Part shown: one piece after another, positions 19,907 through 31,267 of the stretch | How positions within the stretch are numbered: the first letter of the stretch is position 1 | Layout: every line of letters begins with the position of its first letter | Assembly: GCA_022432975.1 (NCBI GenBank) | Contig: CM039509.1 | Span: 40,396,209 to 40,460,208, forward strand | DNA length: 64,000 nt | Direction: 5' to 3' | Source: Begonia masoniana | Lineage: Eukaryota; Streptophyta; Magnoliopsida; Cucurbitales; Begoniaceae | Position numbers and translations under genes: made by a program | Notes under the pieces: model-generated | Told to the model about the DNA's origin: nothing | What the model saw: the letters and a program-made list of their open reading frames with translations, nothing else | Databases searched by the model: none

Positions 19907-22900
19907 TCAAGCAAAGAGTTTTGGATACTTGTCCAACATATCCTGCTGCAGTTCCCATGTAGCTTCTTCAATACCATGATTCTTCCACAAAACCTTAACC
20001 AACAAGATTTCCTTATTCCTTAGAGTCTTCACTGCAGAATCCAAAATTTGTACTGGTTTCTCTTCATACACCAAATTAGGTTCAATTTCGATTTCTGTTG
20101 GTTCAACAACCTGAGTCGGATCACGTATGCATTTCCTTAGCATAGACACATGAAAGACATTGTGAACCTTTTCCAAAGATGGAGGCAAAAGTAATCTATA
20201 GGCTGTGCTACCAATCTTAGCTAAGACAGGGAATGGTCCAATGAACCGTGGGTTAAGCTTTCCCTTCTTACCAAATCTTAAGACTCCTCTAAATGGTGAA
20301 ATCTTCAGGAAAACTTCATCGCCAACAGAAAATTCAAGATCTCTTCTTCTTTGGTCCGCATAACTCTTCTGCCGGCTTTGTGCAGTTAACATCCTTCTCC
20401 TAATGACTGTAATCTTGTCTGACATCTGTTGTAAAATCTCTGGGCCCAATAACTTCGCTTCACCAACCTCATCCCAGTACAAAGGTGACCTACATTTCCT
20501 GCCATACAAAGCTTCATAGGGTGCCATACCAATGGTGGACTGGTAACTATTGTTGTAAGAAAACTCAATCAGAGGTAGGTGTCTACTCCATGTAGTCTGA
20601 AAGTCAAGCACACATGCTCTCAACATATCCTCGAGTATCTGAATGGTCCTCTCGGATTGTCCATCCGTCTGCGGGTGAAAAGCGGTGCTGAAGGATAACT
20701 TTGTGCCTAAGGTACCTTGTAAACTTTTCCAGAATCGGGAGGTGAATCTAGGGTCACGATCAGAGACTATGGATACGGGAATCCCATGCAATCTGATAAT
20801 TTCTTGAACGTAAAGATTAGCAAGTTGGTCCATCGTGTAGGTTGTCTTTACAGGTAAGAAATGAGCTGACTTTGTCATCCTATCAATCACAACCCAAATA
20901 CTGTCATGTCCTTTAGTTGTTTTAGGTAAGCCTACAACAAAATCCATGGCAATGTTTTCCCACTTCCATTCGGGAATAGGTAGAGGTTGAAGGGTACCTC
21001 CTGGTCGTTGGTGCTCGGCTTTAACTTGCTGGCATACCAAGCATGATTCTACGTACTTGGCGACATCCCTCTTCATATTAGGCCACCAATAAAGTAACTT
21101 CAAGTCTCGATACATCTTGGTACTACCAGGATGTACAGAAAAGGAAGACGAGTGAGCCTCGGCCAAAATCAACTTACGTAATTCTTCATCACAAGGGACA
21201 TACCATCGATTCCTAAATCTCAGGATTCCATCATTGGAAAGACTAAACTCGGAGGTGGCGTCCTTCAACTTATTCATCATACTGTTATTCTCCTCGGAAT
21301 CCTTCTGTTGTGACTCTTTGATCTTTTCCAAAACCGTTGGTTGAATGGTCAAATCGGTAAGTAAGGCTGACAACCCTGGAACTAGTTCCAATTCAAACTT
21401 CTGAACTTCAGTCCTCAAGGGTGCAGACAAAACTGACACTGCGGGTTGCATTGTTTTTGACATTCTGCTCAAAGCATCGGCTACAGCATTAGCCTTACCC
21501 GGGTGGTACTTGATTTCAAAGTCATAGTCCTTAACAAATTCTAACCAACGTCTTTGTCTCATGTTTAATTCCTTTTGGGTGAAAAGATACTTTAAACTCT
21601 TGTGGTCAGAAAACACATCGCACTGCTGTCCATACAAATAGTGCCTCCAAATTTTTAAAGCAAAAACAACTGCAGCTAGCTCTAAATCATGAGTGGGGTA
21701 ATTCTGTTCATAACCTTTTAGCTGCCTAGAGGCATACGCCACAACTTTACCTTCTTGCATCAAAACACATCCCAAACCAATCTTGGATGCGTCACAATAA
21801 ACACTAAATTTTCCTTCTTCAGTTGGGAGAGTTAATAGCGGGGCTGTCGTTAACTTCTGTTTCAATGATTGGAAGCTGTCTTCACAAGCTTCGGTCCAAA
21901 AGTACTTGAGGTCCTTCTTGGTTAAATTGGTCAAAGGTTTAGCTATCATAGAGAATCCTTTAATGAACTTTCTATAGTAGCCAGCCAGACCAAGGAAACT
22001 TCGAACTTCACTGACATTCTTTGGCTGTGGCCAATCCTTAACGGCCTGAACCTTAGTTGGATCTACTGATATGCCCTCAGCAGAAATGACATGACCTAAA
22101 AAGTTGACTTTATCCAGCCAAAATTCACATTTGGACAGTTTGGCATAGAGTTGTTGCTGTTTTAAGGTTGATAACACTATTCTCAAATGTTCAGCATGGT
22201 CGGCTTCAGTCTGTGAGTATACTAAAATGTCATCTATAAACACAATCACAAACTTATCCAGGTATTCACGAAATACTCGGTTCATCAAGTCCATGAAAGC
22301 TGCAGGCGCGTTAGTCAGTCCAAATGACATTACAAGAAATTCATAGTGTCCGTAGCGGGTTCTGAAGGCTGTCTTTGGTATATCTCCTTCCTTAACTTTC
22401 AGTTGGTAATAACCCGAACGTAAGTCAATCTTTGAGAATACCTTAGCTCCTTGTAGTTGGTCAAACAGGTCATCTATCCGGGGTAAAGGATATTTATTCT
22501 TGACTGTCAGCTTATTTAGTTCTCTGTAGTCTATACACATTCTAAGAGAACCATCTTTCTTCTTAACGAAAAGGACAGGTGCGCCCCAGGGAGAACTACT
22601 AGAACGTATAAATCCCTTGTCAACTAATTCCTGTAGTTGGACCTTTAATTCTTTCAACTCAACAGGTGCCATTCGATAAGGGTTCTTAGACACAGGTAAT
22701 GCCTCGGGGTATGTATCAATCACAAATTCTATCTCTCTATCGGGTGGTAGTCCCGGTAAGTCGTCCAAGAATGCTTCAGGAAACTCTCGTACGGTAGGAA
22801 TACCTTGTAATTCCACTTTATTCTTTACTCGGACATCCATTATGTTAGCTAGGTAACTCAAGCAACCACTCTTCAGTAACCGTTGAGTCACTAGTGAGGA

Positions 22901-24328
22901 TATGATTGGTATCTTACTCATCTTTGGAATAGCTTGGAAGGTATACCGATCTCCATTTGGGGGTCGGAAATCAACTAGGCCAGACCTACAACTAATCGTG
23001 GCATAATGCCTAAATAACCAATCCATTCCTAGAATAATCTCATATCCTTTCATGTCAATCATAATCAGTTCTACATATAGCTCCTTATCTCCTAAGGACA
23101 AAACATCACCCTTCAACATTTGCTCAGAATGTAAAGACTTCCCTGATGGTAACATAACTCTATACGGTTTATCAACTGGCGAAAGTTCTAACTTATGTTT
23201 ACACACAAACAGGGTTGCTATGAATGAGTGTGTGGCTCCCGTATCAATAAGTGTATAAGCAGAAAAACCACAAACCATAATGGTACCTGATATGACCGTG
23301 TGTGGTTCAACATCTTCATCCTCCATCATAGCATAGACTCTTGGTGCAACTCTAATTCGATTCGGGTCTGATGGCATCGGGCAGTCTCTAGCTATGTGTC
23401 CAACCTTGTCGCATCTATAGCAACGGCCAGAGTGCAGCTTGCACTCCCCATGGTGATTCTTCTGACAGTTGGAACATAGGGGAGCCGAAGGTCGCTTTCC
23501 TCTTCCTTGGTCATCACTTGGATTGAAGGATCTCTTAACACCTTGCTGTTGTTGTTGCTGGTTTCTGTTCTGCTGGGGTTGCCATCCCTTGTTCTGCCGT
23601 GGTGGTGGTTGAGTCTCCTTAGTGAACTTCCTTGGCGTTTCACGCTGTGCATAAGCTGTCATCTCAGCCTCCTCCAATTCCAGGGCCTTAGCCGTCACTT
23701 CGCCATAAGGTATATTGTGAATCCCAGAAGTCTTTACCTTCACATACAAACTCGGCTTCAGTCCTTGAACAAATTGGTAAATCTTGTCTTCATCATTCTC
23801 AACCAGTCGGGGAGCAAACCGTGACAAGGCATCGAATTTGCATATATAATCCGTCACAGAGCCAGTTTGCCGCAGGTTCATGAATTCTTTCTTCTTGCTG
23901 GCCTGAACGGTCCTATTGAAGTACTTGTCAAAGAAGGCAGTCTTAAACATATCCCAAGTCATAGTCTCTGCATTAACAGTGCTCTGAAGAGAATCCCACC
24001 AATGTCTTGCATTCAGCTCCAAATGATAGACAGCATAGGTGACTCTATCTCCTTCATCAACTTTCGCATACTTAAACATGTCCTCTACTTTTCGGATCCA
24101 TTCCTCAGCATAAATAGGGTCAGAAACTTGGCCATTGAATGTCGGGGGTCTAAGCCTGTGAAAGCGCTCACCCCCAAGATCATGAGTTACATTAGAGCTG
24201 GAGTTCCCAAGCTCTTCCCTAGTAATCACTAGTTGCTCTATTTGTCGTGATTGGCGATTAACTAATTCTATCAGCTGAGCAACGGTGGTACTATCCACGT
24301 TGTCTTCCCTCTGTTGACCTCTTACCAT
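19907..24328 (-). CDS. Gypsy gag-pol polyprotein with chromodomain
   Basis: A single frame of 1473 residues with no stop. Order with rough positions: gag capsid (70-180; [22 protein letters not shown]), Gln-rich linker, CCHC knuckle [14 protein letters not shown] (about 300), aspartic protease [10 protein letters not shown] (about 355), RT (550-740) with [13 protein letters not shown] and the catalytic FIDDIL (about 695), RNase H ([10 protein letters not shown] about 843, [10 protein letters not shown]), integrase (HHCC module 1056-1105; D-D-E core with [17 protein letters not shown] and DGQSERT, 1130-1230) and a chromodomain (1416-1473; [14 protein letters not shown]). Chromodomains steer integration to heterochromatin. 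I chose ATG 24328 over 24358: the ten extra residues lie in a conserved intron-like stretch, and the old Gypsy has the same region. All key residues are present, so the product may be functional. It acts in cytoplasmic particles and then the nucleus. Confidence 0.95.
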   Translation of the reverse strand: MVRGQQREDNVDSTTVAQLIELVNRQSRQIEQLVITREELGNSSSNVTHDLGGERFHRLRPPTFNGQVSDPIYAEEWIRKVEDMFKYAKVDEGDRVTYAVYHLELNARHWWDSLQSTVNAETMTWDMFKTAFFDKYFNRTVQASKKKEFMNLRQTGSVTDYICKFDALSRFAPRLVENDEDKIYQFVQGLKPSLYVKVKTSGIHNIPYGEVTAKALELEEAEMTAYAQRETPRKFTKETQPPPRQNKGWQPQQNRNQQQQQQGVKRSFNPSDDQGRGKRPSAPLCSNCQKNHHGECKLHSGRCYRCDKVGHIARDCPMPSDPNRIRVAPRVYAMMEDEDVEPHTVISGTIMVCGFSAYTLIDTGATHSFIATLFVCKHKLELSPVDKPYRVMLPSGKSLHSEQMLKGDVLSLGDKELYVELIMIDMKGYEIILGMDWLFRHYATISCRSGLVDFRPPNGDRYTFQAIPKMSKIPIISSLVTQRLLKSGCLSYLANIMDVRVKNKVELQGIPTVREFPEAFLDDLPGLPPDREIEFVIDTYPEALPVSKNPYRMAPVELKELKVQLQELVDKGFIRSSSSPWGAPVLFVKKKDGSLRMCIDYRELNKLTVKNKYPLPRIDDLFDQLQGAKVFSKIDLRSGYYQLKVKEGDIPKTAFRTRYGHYEFLVMSFGLTNAPAAFMDLMNRVFREYLDKFVIVFIDDILVYSQTEADHAEHLRIVLSTLKQQQLYAKLSKCEFWLDKVNFLGHVISAEGISVDPTKVQAVKDWPQPKNVSEVRSFLGLAGYYRKFIKGFSMIAKPLTNLTKKDLKYFWTEACEDSFQSLKQKLTTAPLLTLPTEEGKFSVYCDASKIGLGCVLMQEGKVVAYASRQLKGYEQNYPTHDLELAAVVFALKIWRHYLYGQQCDVFSDHKSLKYLFTQKELNMRQRRWLEFVKDYDFEIKYHPGKANAVADALSRMSKTMQPAVSVLSAPLRTEVQKFELELVPGLSALLTDLTIQPTVLEKIKESQQKDSEENNSMMNKLKDATSEFSLSNDGILRFRNRWYVPCDEELRKLILAEAHSSSFSVHPGSTKMYRDLKLLYWWPNMKRDVAKYVESCLVCQQVKAEHQRPGGTLQPLPIPEWKWENIAMDFVVGLPKTTKGHDSIWVVIDRMTKSAHFLPVKTTYTMDQLANLYVQEIIRLHGIPVSIVSDRDPRFTSRFWKSLQGTLGTKLSFSTAFHPQTDGQSERTIQILEDMLRACVLDFQTTWSRHLPLIEFSYNNSYQSTIGMAPYEALYGRKCRSPLYWDEVGEAKLLGPEILQQMSDKITVIRRRMLTAQSRQKSYADQRRRDLEFSVGDEVFLKISPFRGVLRFGKKGKLNPRFIGPFPVLAKIGSTAYRLLLPPSLEKVHNVFHVSMLRKCIRDPTQVVEPTEIEIEPNLVYEEKPVQILDSAVKTLRNKEILLVKVLWKNHGIEEATWELQQDMLDKYPKLFA

Positions 24329-24338
24329 CTTGAGATTC

Positions 24339-24398
24339 CTAAACAATAATAGAAACACATCTTAACATAATGACATTACTAGAATCGTAAACACTTAC
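24339..24398 (-). other. Possible 60 nt leader intron before gag
   Basis: On the minus strand GTAAGTG opens and TTATTGTTTAG closes this stretch, 10 nt before the gag ATG. The old Gypsy (about 27478-27538) keeps both ends: CAACT/GTAAGTG and TTTCTTTAG/GAAT. 60 nt is short for a plant intron, so splicing is only a possibility. Confidence 0.35.
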
Positions 24399-24472
24399 AG
24401 TTGTTGGAGAGTACTCAGGTGGCAATCTGTGCTGGAAGGCAGTCTACAGAACCGATTTTAGAACCTGGTTTA

Positions 24473-24486
24473 GCTTTGATACCATA
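24473..24486 (-). promoter_or_regulatory. Young Gypsy primer-binding site
   Basis: On the minus strand TATGGTATCAAAGC follows the 5' LTR; it matches initiator Met-tRNA except for one base (GAGC in the consensus). The old Gypsy has the same variant at about 27615-27627. Confidence 0.75.
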
Positions 24487-26426
24487 ATTGTAACGACCCG
24501 GGGAGGATCGTCACGTGTCATGACTTTCCTTTAAACTTATCCGTACTTTTATACCTCTGTAATCGTAGTATACTTTTTTTTTTTTTCTCAGACTTATATC
24601 ATATCTCATCTTAACTTAAATTCGCTGAATAACCGCGTTTAGCTTTCACTCCTGCCGATCGCTAAACGACAAACATCTAGTTGTTCTACCGGTCAGTACG
24701 TGCATCTCACATGATTCATTAAACATCTATCGGCAGGCACACATATTTGCATCTGCCGACAGTCACGTGCAACTCGTGTGACCAATTAAAACACCGTTCA
24801 ATTATACAACGGAAGCCACCTACATCTGCCGATGAGAGAACAATAGACGATGCTCTCATCTGCCGATGGCAAATACTCTATATCTGCCGATGACGTGGCA
24901 TCACATCTTCCGGTAACTTAACTCACTACTCATACCGATCGCCAGATAACAGACATTGTCGTCATCTGCCGATGGCTTAAGACAACTACATCTTCCGACA
25001 GATTAACTCACCATCTGCCGATGATACGTCCCATGTCTGCCGATGAGAGAACCATAAGCGAGGCTCTCATCTGCCGATGGCAAATACCCCTTATCTGCCG
25101 GTGACGTCAGCCGGAAGACAAATACTCTTCCTCTTCCGATGACGTTCTCCGGAAGTCAAACTTACCCGACTCCCATCATAACTCTCCTGCCGATGACGTC
25201 AGCCGGAAGACAAATACTTTCCTCTTCCGATGACGTCCTCCGGAAGTCAAACTTACCCGACTCCCATCACAACCCTCCTGCCGATTTCTACACTTCAAAA
25301 TAACACATCCCCTGCCGATAGACAAGTACTTTCATCTACCGACTACTAACATTAACCTAACATCTTCTTCTTCCGGTAGACAAGCAAACTTCATCTACCG
25401 ATTTCTAAACTCCATAATAACACTCACACCTTCCGATAGACAAATACATTTCGTCTACCGGCAGCACAAACATCATAACTTCAAACTTAATACTGGGACA
25501 CCAACAGAATAAACCACAGATTCATTAAAACTCATACAGTGGAAGACTTAGTTAAAATCACTCATTCTATATTCTTATAATATACTCATAATCAGTATTC
25601 AAGCTAGACAAGTTCAAGCTCCATAATCGTAAATAACATCATCCTACTTAAACTTTTATGTTCATAGTTATCATTAAAACCTTAAGAGTAAAACCAGAGG
25701 GTCATAATCGCCATCCAGCCACAGACTTTCCACCCTGATCACCTCCAGCAACCGAGCTTAGACATTTTCATCAACTTTGAATTCCTCACCTGATATTTCT
25801 TCACCTACATCATAAGGTGTAACTGTAAGCCTAAGGCTTAGTAAGGAATGCAAACTATTATGAGTTCATGAATGCATAACTTGGAGAAAAACATGCTCAT
25901 AAGTCTTTTCTTTTCATGTACTTATCTTAATCATCATTCATAATCGTATCTCGTATTCATTGTTCATAATCATCATTCGTAGACATGCTCATATTCATCA
26001 TTCCTTTCATCATTCATATTCTTCATTACATTATGTGGTTTAAGGGAGGATTTGTGCCGGTAAAGGGGGTTCGACAGTGAGTTTGATCATGGTCCCTACT
26101 GCGGGTCGTATTCATATGTCCTACTGCGGACTGTGACATACGCCGAACCACCCCCAACCCTCACTTAACCACGTTGTATAAGTTTTATCTTCTTATTTTA
26201 TTCATGAGAAAACATGTTTCAAAACATTTTCATATGCTTGAGAAGTAAAACATGATGCATAACATAAATGCACTTAATCATCGAACTAAGACAGGGGAGA
26301 ACATCAGAATAACAGAACCATACCCATCGACATTTCATCAAACATATAGCAGACAACGTTCACTAAATCTAACATAGTCCTTTGATGTAGGGCCCTATTG
26401 GCCGGAAACTTAGTACATTCACTTAC

Positions 26427-26472
26427 CTGGATTCCTTAGCAACTTGAATCACCTTCTCTTCAACTTCTTCAC
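26427..26472 (-). other. Mini-exon-like cassette, young Gypsy 5' LTR
   Basis: 46 nt. Flanking intron-like stretches: 26473-26779 (307 nt, GTAAGA to TTAG) upstream and 25805-26426 (622 nt, GTAAGT to GATGTAG) downstream. Confidence 0.45.
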
Positions 26473-26915
26473 CTAACACATTTCACATTACAGTAGTTAA
26501 AATAAAGTCCTAAAAGTTCTAATCGAAAGTCATCCTAGAATCTAACAGCTAAGGTTCTCTGTGCAGTCTGAAATCCAAAACCGAAACAGCTAGATATAGC
26601 TATCGATTAAACGGGGTCGGTTATATAAAAGGTCCAGAATCGATTTAAGGGTGACATTACCAAATGAAGATAAAGAACGATAACCAACTGACTCAGCCAT
26701 TGGAGAGCCCGAAAGTACAAGTTCAATTGAAAACAGAGTTCTAAATGACTACCCGGCATCTACATTGTCAAAATCTTACCTAGAATGCGGGTTATCGGAG
26801 TGGAGGCTGAAAAACCAGTTGCTGGGGAGGAAAAAGGCTCCAGAGAAGAAGGGAGTCGCCGAGAGGAAATGTCGGCTGCAATGAGGTTTAAATGAGATTT
26901 AAGGTTTCCATTTTC

Positions 26916-26923
26916 TATTTATA
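26916..26923 (-). promoter_or_regulatory. TATA box, young Gypsy 5' LTR
   Basis: TATAAATA on the minus strand, 158 bp into the LTR. The expected start of the element transcript is near 26888, placing cassette and array in the RNA leader. Confidence 0.65.
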
Positions 26924-27081
26924 CCTAATCCTTCAATCTTTATTACGAAATTGCCACTCAACCTAGTTTTACTCAACTTGTAATGAATTTGCCTCAATAT
27001 TAAATTTAATCATAAAGGTTAAATAAAGGGTAACAATGAGAATGGTCAGAAAATCACCTGGCCGAAATGTCGGGCGTTACA

Positions 27082-27440
27082 TTGAACCACGTCCAAGTCA
27101 CAGTTTCCACATTCGTAGTGCTTTGAATTGAGTCCCACCAATGCCTAGCACCCAGTGCAAGATGAAAAACAGCACAAGTGACCTTGTCACCCTCTTCGAC
27201 CTTGGCGTACTTGAACATGTCCTCAATTGTTCGAATCCATTCCTCAGCATAGATAGGATCCGAAACTTGACCATTGAATACTTGAGGTCGAAGGCGATGA
27301 AAAAGCTCGCTTCGATTGTCGTGAGTCGTATTCGAGCTAGAATTCCCTTGCTCTTCTCTAGTAGCCACCCACTGCTCAATTTGGCGGGACTGGCGAATCA
27401 CCAATTCCGTTAATTGAGCAATAGTGTTACTGTCTTTGTT
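27082..27440 (-). pseudogene. Old Gypsy gag, N-terminal part
   Basis: The minus strand encodes the Gypsy gag start: [42 protein letters not shown] and [21 protein letters not shown], ending ARHWWDSI at the young Gypsy insertion. The start codon equivalent to ATG 24328 has changed (AGG in the matching place near 27465), and a stop precedes the frame. Confidence 0.8.
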
Positions 27441-27629
27441 GCCTTCTCTCTGTTACCTCTTACCCTTTTGAAATTCCTAAAGAAATAATCATAAACACAT
27501 CTTAACGTAATGACATTACTAAAATCATAGACACTTACAGTTGTCGGAGTGTGCTCATGTGACAATTTGTGCTGGAAGGCAGTTTGCAGAATCGATTTTA
27601 GAACCCGATTTTTGCTTTGATACCATAAT
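27441..27629 (-). other. Old Gypsy untranslated leader and primer site
   Basis: Matches the 24340-24488 leader of the young Gypsy, including the intron-like ends and a TATGGTATCAAAGC primer site next to the LTR. Confidence 0.7.
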
Positions 27630-27805
27630 TGTAACGACCCGAGTCTCCCAAACCCTATTTATTACCCATGACATAGACTGGACTAAGAAATTTTGACATT
27701 ACTCTCAATAATAAAAACTTCATCTTTAAATCCTCGACCATTCAACGGAAAACTCACTAAGTGAGTAACATTAACAATAGACAGAATGTTAAAACATTTG
27801 GCTGA

Positions 27806-28320
27806 GGGAATTGAAAATCAAAGAACCTCGACCGATCGCAATCGACAAAATTTCCATCTCGCATCTGCCGATCACAAAACGACAAAACATAATTCACACT
27901 TCTACCGATAGTAATAAACAACAACGTCTACCGATTTTCATGTGCATCCCACATGACTCATTAAACATTACCCAACAGAAGACTTCTACTAACCATAATA
28001 AACAGCATCTACCGATCACAAAACGACAAAATATAATACTCACTTCTACCGATAGTTAAAATCTACATCTTCCGATTGACATGTGTATCCCACGTGACTC
28101 ATTAAACATCACCCTAAAAAAAGACTTCTACCGATAATAATAAACAGCATCTACCGATAGAAATAAACTACATCTACCGATCACAAAACGACAAGTCATA
28201 ATACTCGCTTCTACCGATAGTGAAAATCTACATCTTCCGATTGACATGTGCATCTCACGTGACTCATTAAACATCACCCGATAGAAGATTTCTACCGGTA
28301 AATAAAACTCCCTAACATGT
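27806..28320 (-). repeat. CTACCGATAG array in the old Gypsy LTR
   Basis: About fifteen CTACCGATAG, CTGCCGATCAC and CTTCCGATTG words with repeated AAACGACAAAA, spread over larger near-duplicate blocks (for example 27890-27990 and 28025-28110). Confidence 0.8.
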
Positions 28321-29261
28321 ACCGAAAATAATAAACCACATCTACATATAGAAGACATCCTAACTTTTACAGACTTTAACATGACTAACGTAAGCTTGCA
28401 CAATATAATCCATAGACTCATCCAAAATACGTGTAGCGGAAGACTCAAATAAAACAGATCATTCTATCGTTCATGATCATTTTCAAACTCAGAAATTTAG
28501 TCAGACAAATTCCAATATCCATCGTTTTAAGATAACCCATCCTGTTTAGACCTCAGTATTCATAATCCTTACTAACATCATAAGAGTAGTAACCAGGGGT
28601 TGAAATCGCCTTTCCAGCCACAAACTGTCACCCTGAGCACCATCCAGCAACCAGTCCTAGACATCTTCATAGATTTTGAAATCCTCACCTGATAATTCGT
28701 CACCTACATCATAAGGTTTAAACTATAAGCCTAATGCTTAGTAAGGAGTGCAATACTAACGTGTATGCATGAATGGACAGTTGAAAAGAACATATTTTCA
28801 TAATCATTTCTCGTCACATTCTTGTTCATCGTTTACATCATGTGGTTAAGGGAGGATTTGTGCCGGAAATGGGGTTGACAGTGAAAGTGTACATAATCCC
28901 TCGCGGGCCGTTTTCATGGTCCTCCTTTTGGACAGTGACATACGCCGAACCGCCCCCAACCCTCTCTTAATCCCTGTTACATAAGTTTCATGTTCATATC
29001 TTGATCGTGAAAGAAAACATGTGCTTAAAACATTTTCATATACTTGAAAAGGAAACCATCATGAAGCATGAGTATGAACACTCTTATTTCATCAGACTAA
29101 AAGGACAGATCAATCATTCAACAATAAATCATGTTACTAACTCACATATCATAATCATACAAACAATAACACAAACAGCTTTCGGACATCATAATCAACT
29201 TTAACTTAGTACCTTTGTGATGTAGGGCCCTAATGGCCGGGAATCCTACTCACTCACTTAC

Positions 29262-29308
29262 CTGGTTTCCTTAGCAAACTTGAGTACTTCTCTTTGGACC
29301 TTCTTCAC
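29262..29308 (-). other. Mini-exon-like cassette, old Gypsy LTR
   Basis: 47 nt on the minus strand between TGTTTTAG and GTAAGTGAG; it starts GTGAAGAAGG and ends GGAAACCAG. Confidence 0.45.
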
Positions 29309-29379
29309 CTAAAACATTCCACATTACAGTGTTAAATAAAAATCCTAAAAGTTCTAACCAAAAGTCATCTTAGAATCTA

Positions 29380-29383
<4 letters not shown>

Positions 29384-29414
<31 letters not shown>
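29384..29414. repeat. (TA)n microsatellite
   Basis: About fifteen TA units in the first intron-like part of the old Gypsy LTR. Confidence 0.9.
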
Positions 29415-29945
29415 CTTCTAAATCTCCTTAGTCGAGCGCCTAGTGTGCGCAGATTATCTTCCAAAACCTAAAAATAACCAGATTCAACCTAGTAACTAAT
29501 CATAGATTATAAATGTCACTACTATTACTCTGTCATTGAAGAATCTGAAACTTCAAGTCTTAGTTGAAAACAGAGCTCTAAGTAACTAACCAGCAACTAC
29601 ATTGTCTAAGTCTTACCTAGAGCGTGGATTGTCGAGGTGGAGACTGAAGAATCGATCGTCGATGGAGGAGTAGCTGGCCGAGAGAGGGAGAGAGGAAGAG
29701 CTCTGGAGAAAAGGGAAATTGCCGAGAGGAATGTCGGCTATAGTGAGGTTTTAATGAGGTTTAAGGATTTCCATTTCCTATTTATACTAATTGAAATCCA
29801 TCTTATTTACAATTTTGCCACCCAACCTAGTTTCACACCACTTGAAATTCAATAAATCAGGCATTAATTTAAAATAAAATGTCAATAAAATGTGACAGTT
29901 AAATCAGCTAAGAAAGTCACCTGGCCAAAATTGTCGGGTGTTACA

Positions 29946-30345
29946 GAGTGGATGACGGGAGTGGATGACATAGAGTGGATGACGGGAGTGGATGACATAG
30001 AGTGGATGACAGGAGTGGATGACATAGAGTAGATGACAGAAGTGGATGACATAAAGTGGATGACAGGAGTGGATGACAGAAGTGGATGACAGGACTGGAT
30101 GACATAAAGTCGATGACAGAAGTAGATGACATAGAGTGGATGACAGGAGTAGATGACATAGAGTGGATGACAGAAGTGGATGACATAGAGTGGATGACAG
30201 GAGTGGATGACAGGAGTGGATGACATAGAGTGGATGATAGGAGTGGATGACATAGAGTGGATGACATGGGTGGATGACAGGAGTGGATGACATAGAGTGG
30301 ATGACAGGAGTGGATGACATAGAGTGGATGACAGAGTGGATGACG
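29946..30345. repeat. GAGTGGATGACA minisatellite, small block
   Basis: Worn units of 13-14 bp (GAGTGGATGACAG and GAGTGGATGACATA, with variants such as AAGTCGATGAC). It corresponds in place to the U5-side arrays of the other LTRs. Its sequence diversity makes it look older than the large block. Confidence 0.9.
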
Positions 30346-31193
30346 AAGTGGACAACAGTTTTACAGGCAAAATGGACAACTTACATCTTGTGACACAAAA
30401 GCATCAAAACTCAAGACAATCATGCAGAACCTAAAAGAAGAACTCTAAGCAGTTCCAGAATACTTCAAAATATATTTACAACTGTCAAATACAGAGGGTT
30501 TTAAAAACATTTACACAGAGTCTATACATCGGTTTAAACTTTCAAAAAGCAGTACAGAACCAGACATACACTTTTAAAATACCCTCACATAATCAAAATA
30601 TGTCTGGCTGCACAACCAACCCCTGTAAGCTCATTCCGCCAACAACACCTACACTTCAGCCTGAGGCACAAAGTCCTCATCCACGAAATCCGTACCTGCA
30701 ACAGGGAGTTCAACTATGAGCCTAGAGCTTAGTAAGAACATATAAAAATACAATGATGCATATGCAGTGCATGAACATTTCGGAATACAGTGACATTACT
30801 GAACATTACCTTTTTATCTGTCAGGAAGTGGGGCTTATAGGGAAACAGGCGTAACAGAAGTGCACTATCAGACACTAGTAATTCAGAGCAGAACATCAGT
30901 CCCCGTCCCACACTTAACCGAACGTTACATTACAGGTTTTATCATTCTTAACTTCAAAACGTGTACAGAAAACATTTACATGACTTTCAGAAAAAACGTG
31001 TATGCATGAACATATACAGTGCTTAACATCACATAAACAGGTGACAGGATATTGAAGCAGAACATAGATCAAAACACACTTAACCTAAAACATAACCTAC
31101 GGTTTAACTACTCAACAACAATCCCGACAACATAAAACCTAGTACCTCCGTATTGTAGGGCCTTAAGGGCCGAACCTATACGTATGAACTTAC

Positions 31194-31247
31194 CTGTTGT
31201 CCGGGAAGTTGCAAGCTTTGCACGTACCTCCTCGATGGTTCACGAAC
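31194..31247 (-). other. Mini-exon-like cassette, LTR-X
   Basis: 54 nt on the minus strand between CTGCCTAAG and GTAAGTTC; it ends CGGACAACAG. Confidence 0.4.
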
Positions 31248-31267
31248 CTTAGGCAGAGAAATAGAAG

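Larger units (their letters stand above)
17273..27081 (-). mobile_element. Young, structurally intact chromovirus-type Gypsy
   Basis: 9809 bp on the minus strand: 5' LTR (24489-27081), Met-tRNA primer site, one uninterrupted gag-pol frame (19907-24328), polypurine tract and 3' LTR (17273-19865), flanked by exact TTGAA. The LTRs are both 2593 bp, and by my reading they differ by one substitution (C/T near 17961 against 25176) and four single-base run-length changes. Such LTR identity means a very recent insertion. The RT-before-integrase order and the C-terminal chromodomain place it among chromoviruses, probably Tekay/Del. It inserted into the gag of an older relative. Confidence 0.95.
24489..27081 (-). 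repeat. Young Gypsy 5' LTR
   Basis: 2593 bp, nearly identical to the 3' LTR. On the sense (minus) strand: TATA box 26916-26923, first exon-like segment ending at 26780 (CTAG/GTAAGA), cassette 26427-26472, acceptor before 25804 (GATGTAG/GTGAAGAA), then the motif array 24650-25470. Confidence 0.93.
14160..29945 (-). mobile_element. Old chromovirus-type Gypsy, truncated, hosting the young Gypsy
   Basis: On the minus strand: 5' LTR (27630-29945), primer site, gag start (27082-27440), interruption by the young Gypsy (17273-27081, duplication TTGAA), then the rest of gag, protease, RT, RNase H and the first part of integrase, ending abruptly at about 14160. The integrase end, chromodomain and 3' LTR are missing. 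The proteins are close relatives of those of the young element. Many stops and frameshifts show it is dead. Because its right side borders the minisatellite of LTR-X and its left side borders Copia-1 gag, one large deletion probably removed its left end. Confidence 0.85.
27630..29945 (-). repeat. Old Gypsy 5' LTR
   Basis: 2316 bp, TGTAACGACCCG to GGGTGTTACA on the plus strand. On the minus strand it has a TATA box (29779-29786), first donor at 29616, cassette 29262-29308, acceptor before 28703 and a CTACCGATAG array (about 27806-28320). It is clearly diverged from the young LTRs but shares their whole layout. Confidence 0.88.

Noticed and set aside
29946..30345. CRISPR-like appearance of regularly spaced repeats
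   Set aside because: Direct tandem minisatellite without unique spacers, in plant nuclear DNA.
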